A stretch of DNA of 64,000 nucleotides from Ramlibacter sp. (GCA_028292245.1 JAQGMS010000322.1:1-64000), one strand, 5' to 3'; counted from the stretch's first letter, positions 25,669 through 31,517 are shown. Numbers and translations: made by a program. Notes: a model not told the origin generated them from the sequence alone.

Positions 25669-25718
25669 AGTCTAGAAAGATCACGTGCTCAAGAAACTCC
25701 GATCCTTGCGAGGAAATT
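25669..25718 (-). promoter_or_regulatory. Ada-box promoter of the decayed methyltransferase gene
   Basis: Minus strand: AAT (25718-25716), N6, GCAA (25709-25706), extension GGATCGGAGTTTCTTG, and -10 TAGACT at 25674-25669, 35 nt from GCAA. One of the best matches to the shared pattern, and back to back with the promoter at 25748-25797. Confidence 0.78.
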
Positions 25719-25747
25719 CCGCCAGGCGCGCGTATACCAACGTTCGG

Positions 25748-25797
25748 GATTTGGAAGCAAGATACGGGGAGTCATCTTCGCCGCGCGACCGTAGCCT
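25748..25797 (+). promoter_or_regulatory. Ada-box promoter of the two unknown ORFs
   Basis: Plus strand: GAT (25748-25750), N6, GCAA (25757-25760), extension GATACGGGGAGT, and -10 TAGCCT at 25792-25797 with the conserved 35-nt distance. The predicted transcript start near 25804 is followed by an AGGAG site and the ATG at 25840. Confidence 0.65.
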
Positions 25798-25839
25798 CCT
25801 GGTGTTGCGCACGCTTCCGTGTGCGCCCAGGAGATTCAA

Positions 25840-26115
25840 ATGGGTATGGGAACGTCCCACTGGATTGCGTTGTATGCGGACCTGGGGGAAACATGGGTCA
25901 TGCAGCAGCTCGCGAGAATCGAGCAAAGGGCCACGCAATTCGGAAGAAGGTTTCGACCTGACATCGGCGCGCTGCTTGCCCGCGCGGCCCGACTTCGGCG
26001 AGGCTCGAACAGTGCTGAAGTGCCGGAACGTATCGAGCACTATAGACTGAGTCACTTGCGCCGCGCCACGATCGAGGCGGTCGAACATTGCTCGAGACTT
26101 GGGCCGCCATGCTGA
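25840..26115 (+). CDS. Unknown 91-residue protein in the Ada regulon
   Basis: An ORF with AGGAG 6 nt before ATG encodes MGMGTSHWIALYADLGETWV followed by an Arg-rich helical region (QQLARIEQRATQFGRRFRPD). I do not recognise the family. It follows an Ada-box promoter by about 43 nt, which supports that it is a real gene. It ends at TGA 26113-26115, overlapping the next ORF's ATG (26109). This could be translational coupling or a frameshift that split one longer protein. Confidence 0.5.
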   Translation: MGMGTSHWIALYADLGETWVMQQLARIEQRATQFGRRFRPDIGALLARAARLRRGSNSAEVPERIEHYRLSHLRRATIEAVEHCSRLGPPC

Positions 26116-26585
26116 AGATGGCAGTGACACGTACTGTGAATGCTCTCGGGGTCGTTGGCCCGACGTTCCTGCGGACCTCATTGCCAGAGAGCGCGTTCGA
26201 GCGCACTTCAATCGGGGAGTGGATAGCGAGACTGCGCGACTCGCCGGAGGTCGTCGTACCGGATACCGATGGACGCCCTGATGCAACGTGCGTTGCTAAG
26301 GCTGCGTCAATTCTTCGCAGTCGGATGTACCTTCAGCAGAGGGCGCTGGAGCTATTGCACCCACTGGCCCACGCAGACGGTGACTGGAGATTGGTCACAC
26401 TGGACTTCGGCGCCGCTGCTCAGCGTGCACGCTGCGAGTTCCTCATGTGCTTCGCCTTCCAGCTGCAGGGTCAAGCACTATCTATCGACAGTCCGTACGC
26501 GGAAGTCAGCTCCGAATTGCTTCCGCAAGGTAGCGATCGCCCATCGTTCATGCTGATGCTGCGGACCCTGCCAGAGAAATTCTGA
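26109..26585 (+). CDS. Unknown 158-residue protein, second ORF of an Ada-regulon unit
   Basis: The ORF encodes a mixed helical protein with MYLQQRALELLHPLAHADGD, then WRLVTLDFG and a C-terminal FQLQGQALSIDSPYAEVSSE. I cannot name it. A related C-terminal fragment on the minus strand at 20616-20695 keeps the same 27-residue ending, which argues that it is a real protein family with another copy once present 6 kb away. It overlaps the previous ORF by 7 nt. GC3 is lower than in the metabolic genes. Confidence 0.55.
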   Translation: MLKMAVTRTVNALGVVGPTFLRTSLPESAFERTSIGEWIARLRDSPEVVVPDTDGRPDATCVAKAASILRSRMYLQQRALELLHPLAHADGDWRLVTLDFGAAAQRARCEFLMCFAFQLQGQALSIDSPYAEVSSELLPQGSDRPSFMLMLRTLPEKF

Positions 26586-26937
26586 TCGCGGAGGACGGTC
26601 CGTCGGAAGGACCTGAGGCCCGGGATGGTGTGTGCCTTGGATCGGAAACGGACACGAGAGAACGCGGGACGTCGAGGTGTTCACCAGAAACCGCAAAGCG
26701 CACGCAGGGGCGCAAGCGGCCCTGGCGGGCAGAAACTGCTCGTAGTTGTCGTTCAAGATCGCGTATTTGCAGATGCGCGTGACCTCTTGACACACCCGTT
26801 CGCTCAGGAACATAGTGCGCGTACGCGAGGCGGGGCCAATCTCGCGCAATGTTGATCTTGAGGGGTTCTGCGTTGACCCAACCGGCCACGCAGACGAGAA
26901 GAATCAAGCACAACTCCTTGCGCAGGCGCGTGTACAT
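26548..26937 (-). CDS. Putative small secreted protein downstream of ogt, possibly frameshifted
   Basis: The ORF starts 10 nt after the ogt stop with a GAGGGTGG site. It has a convincing signal peptide (MYTRLRKELCLILLVCVAG, cleavage after VNA), then PLKINIARDWPRLAYAHYVP. Beyond about residue 46 the frame becomes Arg/Ser-rich, while another frame reads VCQEVTRICKYAILNDNYEQ, which looks more protein-like. A frameshift near 26800 is therefore likely. Its 3' part overlaps the plus-strand ORF ending at 26585. No family recognised. Confidence 0.35.
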   Translation of the reverse strand: MYTRLRKELCLILLVCVAGWVNAEPLKINIARDWPRLAYAHYVPERTGVSRGHAHLQIRDLERQLRAVSARQGRLRPCVRFAVSGEHLDVPRSLVSVSDPRHTPSRASGPSDGPSSAIRISLAGSAASA

Positions 26938-26947
26938 GACGCCACCC

Positions 26948-27493
26948 TCAGAAAAGTGATGCCGTCTGCGGCATCGCAGGAGCGACAGCTAGTGCCCTTT
27001 CATGTTCGAGCAGCCAGCGCTTGCGATGAAGACCCCACGCATAACCCTTGAGTTCGCCGTTCGATGCAAGTACACGATGACAAGGCACGATGATGCCAAC
27101 CGGGTTGGCGCCCACCGCTGCGCCCGCATCAACGGCTGCGCGCCAATCGTCGATGCCGATTGTCTTGCCCAGTGCGCCGTACGTCACCGTCGTCGTCACT
27201 GGGATGCGACGCAGCGCGGCCCATGCCTTTTCTTGACGATCTGTACCCGCAGTCGCAACATCGACGTCGTCAAGCGCCCGGAGTTCACCCGCGAAGTACC
27301 GCTGCATCAAGTCTGCCACGATCGTCGGCGCCGCTCCCTCGGTCAATTCGTACGTGCCGTACTGGTCCCAAAGATTGCGACACATGCGTGTGTGGCGCTC
27401 GGCAAACTCCAGCGCGCGGACTCGGCCATCTGCATCAGTAACGAGCAGCATTTCACCCAACGGGGACGCCAGTTTGCTTAGGGTCAATTTCAT
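26948..27493 (-). CDS. ogt: Ogt-type O6-alkylguanine-DNA alkyltransferase
   Basis: Starting at 27493 (AAGGAG 7 nt upstream; longer ORFs lack a site) the protein has 181 residues. It has an N-terminal SPLGEMLLVTDADG domain and a C-terminal MGMT domain. The nucleophile is C138 in VPCHRV, and GELKGYAWG follows as usual. It transfers alkyl groups from O6-alkylguanine or O4-alkylthymine to itself. Oddly, the Arg-finger position (RAVGAAN in E. coli Ogt) is V121 in AAVDAGAAVGANP, and the 'FQ..VW' motif reads RQEKAW. Base flipping may be altered. The upstream Ada-box promoter lies about 210 nt away. Confidence 0.88.
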   Translation of the reverse strand: MKLTLSKLASPLGEMLLVTDADGRVRALEFAERHTRMCRNLWDQYGTYELTEGAAPTIVADLMQRYFAGELRALDDVDVATAGTDRQEKAWAALRRIPVTTTVTYGALGKTIGIDDWRAAVDAGAAVGANPVGIIVPCHRVLASNGELKGYAWGLHRKRWLLEHERALAVAPAMPQTASLF

Positions 27494-27495
27494 GG

Positions 27496-27681
27496 CTACT
27501 CCTTGTTCACCTCGATCTCGCGGCGAACGATGTTGTTGCGATTGAAATGATGGATACGCTGCGGATGTGCTATCGCGCGTCGCCCCACGGACACATGGCA
27601 GCGCGCTTCTTGGATTGGGCGCTGGCAATTGATCCGGGCAGCACGGCTGGATGTGAAGTCGGTAGTGGTCACGTGGTTCAT
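27496..27681 (-). CDS. Possible 61-residue leader ORF before ogt
   Basis: Between the Ada-box promoter at 27707-27756 and ogt lies an ORF reading MNHVTTTDFTSSRAARINCQ and ending NIVRREIEVNKE, 2 nt before the ogt ATG. It has no clear ribosome site and no recognised family. It may be a leader peptide, a decayed gene, or simply untranslated leader. Confidence 0.25.
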   Translation of the reverse strand: MNHVTTTDFTSSRAARINCQRPIQEARCHVSVGRRAIAHPQRIHHFNRNNIVRREIEVNKE

Positions 27682-27706
27682 GACAATGAATTGATGGAGT
27701 GATGGC

Positions 27707-27756
27707 AGTCTAGGAGCGCAAAACGCTCTCAAAACTCCGCTCCTTGCGATTGAATT
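27707..27756 (-). promoter_or_regulatory. Ada-box promoter of ogt
   Basis: Minus strand: AAT (27756-27754), N6, GCAA (27747-27744), extension GGAGCGGAGTTT, and -10 TAGACT at 27712-27707, 35 nt from GCAA. The spacer contains GAGCG and CGCTC as a small inverted repeat. Confidence 0.75.
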
Positions 27757-27841
27757 CGGCGAACAACAGCCAATCGCGGCCGCGACCTGCGAATCGCACG
27801 TTCTACAACCCGGTCGGCAATCGGGACCTGGACCTCGTCTG

Positions 27842-27891
27842 AATCACAAAGCAAGAAACGGATCGTCCGTTTTCACTCGACTCACTAATCT
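27842..27891 (+). promoter_or_regulatory. Ada-box promoter of the SnoaL-like gene
   Basis: Plus strand: AAT (27842-27844), N6, GCAA (27851-27854), extension GAAACGGATCGT, and -10 TAATCT at 27886-27891, 35 nt from GCAA. The gene's ribosome site and ATG (27934) follow about 40 nt later. Confidence 0.75.
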
Positions 27892-27933
27892 CACATGTCT
27901 CGCAACCACATTGACATCAACAAGGAGCAATTC

Positions 27934-28386
27934 ATGTCCATCGAACAAGACAACAAGACTGTCGTCGGCCGCTGGTTCACCAGCTTCTGGGGTAAGACGT
28001 GTGACCTGAGCATCGTCGACGAGATCGCCGCTCCCGACATGCTTTTGCACTATTCGCTGCACGAGCCCCGTCGCGGTCACGCCGACATCAAGGCCTTCAT
28101 GACGGACTTCCGCAAGGCATTTCCCGACCTCAACTTCTGGGGCGCAGCTGACCTGATCGCAGAGGGCGACTACGTGGTCGGACGCTGGGAGGGCGGCGGC
28201 ACCCATACCGGCGCCGCGCTCGACGACTTCCTTGTCGGTGGACTGCCGGCAGCCACCGGACGCAAGATGCACTTCACTGGCACCACGGTGTTGCGTCTCA
28301 AGGACGGAAAGATCGTGGAAGAGATCGGCCTCGATGACGGCGTCAAGGCGCTGACACAACTCGGCCTCATCAAGACCACCGCGTAA
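27934..28386 (+). CDS. SnoaL-like polyketide-cyclase-fold protein
   Basis: The 150-residue protein starts at 27934 behind AAGGAG. It has the SnoaL-like pattern: an N-terminal helix with VVGRWFTSFWGK, a DMLLHYSLHEPRRGHADIKA segment, FRKAFPDLNF, VVGRWEGGGTHTG and a final FTGTTVLRLKDGKIVEEIG strand. The fold is a cone-shaped barrel often acting as cyclase, dehydratase or stress-related binding protein. The Ada-box promoter places it in the alkylation response, where it might bind or detoxify a small electrophile. That role is inferred. Confidence 0.85.
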   Translation: MSIEQDNKTVVGRWFTSFWGKTCDLSIVDEIAAPDMLLHYSLHEPRRGHADIKAFMTDFRKAFPDLNFWGAADLIAEGDYVVGRWEGGGTHTGAALDDFLVGGLPAATGRKMHFTGTTVLRLKDGKIVEEIGLDDGVKALTQLGLIKTTA

Positions 28387-28423
28387 AAAGTATGGGCCGA
28401 CGCGCACGATGCGACGTCGGCCC
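28385..28423 (-). terminator. Rho-independent terminator for the minus-strand alkA-2OG operon
   Basis: A perfect 9-bp GC-rich stem (GGGCCGACG at 28394-28402 with CGTCGGCCC at 28415-28423) is followed on the minus strand by a run of five T (28389-28385). It lies 80 nt after the 2OG oxygenase stop and directly after the convergent SnoaL-like gene, and may serve both. Confidence 0.7.
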
Positions 28424-28503
28424 TACCTACGCCTTTGCAACGAGATTGGCATGCTCATCGATTTGGCTCAATCTCAAGCCGATGCCGATCTCGGTGATCT
28501 CAC

Positions 28504-29280
28504 TTATTTTCCGTCGTGAAAGATGATGCCCAGGGTGTGTCGGCTTCCGGAGTGCAGCCTGCTCACGCCGTGGCGAAGGTTGACTCGATAAAACCCGCGC
28601 TCGCTCGCTTTGGGGCGACTGTTGACGGCTACGATCACCGCCTGCCCCTGGCTAAGTGGCACTACGTCGGCACGACCAGGTCTCTTTGAATCACTCTCCG
28701 TCAGTAGCAGTTCACCGCCCTCAAAGTCTTCCCCAGGCCTGGATAGCAGGAACACCATCTGAAACGGAAACACTTGGTCGCCGTAAAGATCTTGGTGAAG
28801 GCAACAATAATCTTGCGGGCCGTACTTGAGCATCAGCGGGGTGGGTCGTGTTTGACCGGCTTGATGGCAAATATTTGTGAAGGCTTCGTGCGTCGGCGGA
28901 AAGCGTTCACTCATGTGCATTGCGGCGTGCCAGCGATTCGCGATCGGTGCCAGCTTCGCGTAAGACGCTGTCCGAATCTCCTGTACTGCGTCTGGAAGCG
29001 GGTAGCTGAAGTACTTGTACTCGCCGCGGCCGAAGGCGTACCGCTCCATCACGATTCGGCTGCGAAAGCGTTCCTCGTGCCTGTAGAGCGAGATCATTCG
29101 TTCGCACTCTTCAGTCGAAAGAATCTGCGGCGTTACCGCGAAGCCGTCGGCGTTGAGAATTGCTTCGATTGCCCACCAGTCGAGAGCATTGACACGCTCA
29201 GAGAGGCGCCCGCTTGCCCGGCTGTCCCTAGCCTGGTCGAAGGGGTGCTCGGTCGGCCGTGCCGCTCCTTGAGTCATCAT
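28504..29280 (-). CDS. 2OG-Fe(II) oxygenase of the Ada regulon
   Basis: A 258-residue protein closely related to that at 23491-24291. The Fe ligands are H162-x-D164 (CLHQDLYGDQ) and H237 (LRHGVSRLH), followed by SGSRHTLGIIFHDGK. The GRGEYKYFSYPLP motif is shared. The chosen start gives an ATGA overlap with the Ada-domain gene; an upstream extension to 29559 would run through that gene. It is the last gene of the operon started by the promoter at 31292-31341. All catalytic residues are present, so it should be active; substrate unknown. Confidence 0.88.
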   Translation of the reverse strand: MMTQGAARPTEHPFDQARDSRASGRLSERVNALDWWAIEAILNADGFAVTPQILSTEECERMISLYRHEERFRSRIVMERYAFGRGEYKYFSYPLPDAVQEIRTASYAKLAPIANRWHAAMHMSERFPPTHEAFTNICHQAGQTRPTPLMLKYGPQDYCCLHQDLYGDQVFPFQMVFLLSRPGEDFEGGELLLTESDSKRPGRADVVPLSQGQAVIVAVNSRPKASERGFYRVNLRHGVSRLHSGSRHTLGIIFHDGK

Positions 29281-29576
29281 TGTCTCGATCCTGTTCTTAC
29301 ATTCGTGACAGCTGGCGGGCGCGCCTTCCATGCCGCGTATTGCGATGGCATGCAGACGGCGCATGGGCGATATCCGGCGGCAATCGCGGTTTGTTCGTCG
29401 GCGAAGAAAACTCGGTGCTTTACGTAGCCGCCTTTCGCAATCGCAGCGAGAGCGGAACGGCAGTCGAGCTGTCCGTACAACTTGCCACGACGGTACCCTC
29501 CGAGGGTTCCACGAGTCGGGCTTTGATAGGGCGCGCCATCGGGGCCGACGAGGGTCCAAGTCCTGGTCTTATTCAT
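29277..29576 (-). CDS. Stand-alone Ada metal-binding (sensor-like) domain protein
   Basis: The 99-residue protein is the N-terminal Ada domain without DNA-binding or repair domains. It reads TRTWTLVGPDGAPYQSPTRG, then GKLYGQLDCRSALAAI, YVKHRVFFADEQTAIAAGYR and PCAVCMPSQYAAW. Cysteines equal to the E. coli C38, C69 and C72 positions are present; the C42 position is not Cys. It starts inside the end of the 2OG oxygenase gene (8-nt overlap) and overlaps the next 2OG gene by ATGA, so the three are translationally coupled. Proteins of this kind may scavenge methyl groups from DNA phosphotriesters or bind metal. No experimental role is known to me. Confidence 0.82.
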   Translation of the reverse strand: MNKTRTWTLVGPDGAPYQSPTRGTLGGYRRGKLYGQLDCRSALAAIAKGGYVKHRVFFADEQTAIAAGYRPCAVCMPSQYAAWKARPPAVTNVRTGSRQ

Positions 29577-30300
29577 CTGCAGCTCGTGGCGTGCCGGTGA
29601 GGGAAATTTCCATGCCAAGCCGTTCGCCGCTGCGAACCCTACTGATGGCGTGCTTCAAGTTCACGCGGTAATAGCCCTTGCTTCCCTTGAAGGGACGATG
29701 GGCTGTCGTGATGATGGCGACGTCGCCTTTGCGGAGCTGCAGCACCATCGGACGCGATTGCATGCGCGGACGCTGTTCCGTCATTACAAACTGGCCGCCG
29801 GAGAAGTCGCTGTCGGGCTCCGATAGGAGTGCGATCAATTGCAGAGGGAAAGAAGGAAAGGTTGCCGACTTCTGGTGGAGGGCTTGATACTCTCCCTCAC
29901 GCAGGCGGGTCATCTCTACGAACATCCGTGCGCTGGCAGAACCCTTCGCCGACGTCCAGCTCCGGTCGCAGTCGGTCGGGCCTTGGCGGGTCGACATGAT
30001 CTGGTCCCATCTCGCTGCGACAGGCCAAAGTCTATCGAACAGGGCTTGAGTCCAGTCGAGGGGGGGGTTATGCGCCGAACTTGAAGCGCGCCACACATCG
30101 CCGCGCCCCAAGTCGAGATCCTGAAGCGAGGTGTATGCGCCCGCAGACGGAGTGCCCGCTGCCTCCGCAAGCTGCGAGACCTGCCTATTGGCGAGATATC
30201 CCGGCAGCATCGCGTAGCCTTCGCGCTCCAGGTCCGCAACGATCTCGGTCCAGTCCGGAATATTCAGTGTCTCTGCGAGTGTTGTCGTGTCCATGTTCAT
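29569..30300 (-). CDS. 2OG-Fe(II) oxygenase paralog with altered metal motif (HxK)
   Basis: The 243-residue protein shares the C-terminal fold of the neighbouring oxygenases: FPLQLIALLSEPDSDFSGGQ, FVMTEQRPRMQSRPM and YYRVNLKHAISRVRSGERLG. The HxD motif is H142-Q-K144, with Lys replacing the Asp ligand, while the distal H217 and the Arg are kept. The pseudogene at 20913-21623 is its closest relative here. It lies 51 nt after alkA in the same operon. Loss of the carboxylate ligand is known in 2OG halogenases (replaced by Ala/Gly); Lys would be unusual and might abolish Fe binding, so a non-catalytic or novel role is possible. Confidence 0.8.
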   Translation of the reverse strand: MNMDTTTLAETLNIPDWTEIVADLEREGYAMLPGYLANRQVSQLAEAAGTPSAGAYTSLQDLDLGRGDVWRASSSAHNPPLDWTQALFDRLWPVAARWDQIMSTRQGPTDCDRSWTSAKGSASARMFVEMTRLREGEYQALHQKSATFPSFPLQLIALLSEPDSDFSGGQFVMTEQRPRMQSRPMVLQLRKGDVAIITTAHRPFKGSKGYYRVNLKHAISRVRSGERLGMEISLTGTPRAADE

Positions 30301-30351
30301 GTTGAGTTTCAGGCCTTGCGCTTCAGCCGTTCTCGTCTACGCTCAGTCTGG

Positions 30352-30984
30352 TTATTCCGTCGCTCGCCACAAATACCACGCGGCCGCAGTCCTGTGTGGG
30401 CTCCAAAGCTGGCCGATCTCGTGGATCTGACGGGGTGTGGGAGCGATCTCAAGGCTCTTGATACGGCGATAGCCTTCGCGAACTCCGAAGTCGTCAACAG
30501 GCAAGATGTCCAAACGGGCCATCGTGTAGATGAGGAACATCTCCACCGTCCAACGACCAATCCCTTTGATGGAGGTGAGCCGCTGAACCATGTCCTCGTC
30601 GGACATCTCTGTAGCCTGTTGACGGGTTGGGACCACGCCGTCCAGCGCTGCCTGCGCTATTCCCCGAATGGTCGCGAGCTTGCTGCTGGAGAAGCCGCAC
30701 GCACGCTGGTGTTCCGACTCCGTTGTCAAGAGTTGCAGTGGTGATGGAAAATCGAGGCCTGGATACAGAGCCAGCAAGCGGCCGAGAATGGCGTCACCGG
30801 CCTTGGCATGGAGCTGCTGGTAAGCAACGGCGCGCACGAGCGCTTCATAGGGCTCGCGCGCTGGCTTCGGTTGATGCAAGCAAGGGCCGACGTTTGCGAC
30901 GTGACGTGCCCAATCATCGTCTATGCCGGCCAGAAATGCGGCGGCCCGCTCGGCAGTGCCGATCGAATGCGTTGCCTTGACCAT
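30352..30984 (-). CDS. alkA: AlkA-type DNA-3-methyladenine glycosylase
   Basis: The 210-residue protein is a HhH-GPD glycosylase. It has an EPYEALVRAVAYQQLHAKAG helix, the helix-hairpin-helix LTSIKGIGRWTVEMFLIYTM (about 136-155) and the catalytic Asp in LPVDDFGVREGYRR (164/165). It removes 3-methyladenine and other alkylated purines. It is shorter than E. coli AlkA (282), lacking that enzyme's extra N-terminal domain, as many bacterial AlkA proteins do. It follows a small ORF by 3 nt and leads an operon with two 2OG oxygenases and an Ada domain. Confidence 0.92.
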   Translation of the reverse strand: MVKATHSIGTAERAAAFLAGIDDDWARHVANVGPCLHQPKPAREPYEALVRAVAYQQLHAKAGDAILGRLLALYPGLDFPSPLQLLTTESEHQRACGFSSSKLATIRGIAQAALDGVVPTRQQATEMSDEDMVQRLTSIKGIGRWTVEMFLIYTMARLDILPVDDFGVREGYRRIKSLEIAPTPRQIHEIGQLWSPHRTAAAWYLWRATE

Positions 30985-30987
30985 TCG

Positions 30988-31212
30988 TCAGCTCAAGCGC
31001 GTCAGGCCGGTGTCGCGAAGCAGAAAAACCTCGCCCGTGTCCAGATGAATCTCGGTTTCGTCATCGCAATTGATATGCCACCCCGCGGGACCGTTGGCCA
31101 CTGCATCCTGAAAGCCGCGAACAACCATTTGTCGGGCCCGTTTCTCCGTCGTCGATCGGTCTCGTGACTTCCAGGCGGTGATAGCGGCTATTGGAATGAC
31201 GCTCGCTGGCAT
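30988..31212 (-). CDS. Small hypothetical protein, first ORF of the alkA operon
   Basis: The ORF encodes up to 74 residues ending GWHINCDDETEIHLDTGEVF then LLRDTGLTRLS, and stops 3 nt before alkA. The C-terminal 45 residues look like a small beta-rich protein; the N-terminal part up to the Met at 31128 is less convincing, so the start may be 31128 (46 residues). It lies between an Ada-box promoter and alkA, which supports expression. No family recognised. Confidence 0.5.
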   Translation of the reverse strand: MPASVIPIAAITAWKSRDRSTTEKRARQMVVRGFQDAVANGPAGWHINCDDETEIHLDTGEVFLLRDTGLTRLS

Positions 31213-31291
31213 TTGGATTTTTCGCTTCGTGGTTCTTGGAGAGGCGGCTCACGTCGGTGTCGGCTTAGGCGGATCTTTCGCCACGTATCGA

Positions 31292-31341
31292 AGTCTGCTC
31301 GGACCGCCGGCGATTCACTATCCGTTTCTTGCTATGCAATT
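31292..31341 (-). promoter_or_regulatory. Ada-box promoter of the alkA operon
   Basis: Minus strand: AAT (31341-31339), N6, GCAA (31332-31329), extension GAAACGGATAGT, and -10 CAGACT at 31297-31292, 35 nt from GCAA. The extension is nearly identical to that at 27842-27891. Transcription would run through the small ORF, alkA, the HxK oxygenase, the Ada-domain gene and the last oxygenase. Confidence 0.75.
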
Positions 31342-31467
31342 CGGATGCCTCTTGTCGTATCCGCGTCACCGGCCTTGCTAAAGGTCAGGCCAGTGCGACG
31401 TTGAACAGTCGGCTTCTACAATGAATGCACCAACTCAAAAGCGATCGAACGGTGCGCGTCGAATGAC

Positions 31468-31517
31468 AAGCTGAGAGCAAGATTCGGAGTTTCTTGTTGG
31501 GTCGATGCTTCTAATCT
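31468..31517 (+). promoter_or_regulatory. Ada-box promoter of the TMEM175-like gene
   Basis: Plus strand: AAG (31468-31470), N6, GCAA (31477-31480), extension GATTCGGAGTTTCTTG, and -10 TAATCT at 31512-31517, 35 nt from GCAA. The gene starts about 150 nt downstream. The leader between is otherwise featureless. Confidence 0.68.

Noticed and set aside
25681..26286. 201-codon open frame on the minus strand
   Set aside because: Rich in Arg/Ser/Pro with no family pattern, and it runs across two predicted Ada promoters. The plus-strand ORFs have better start signals.
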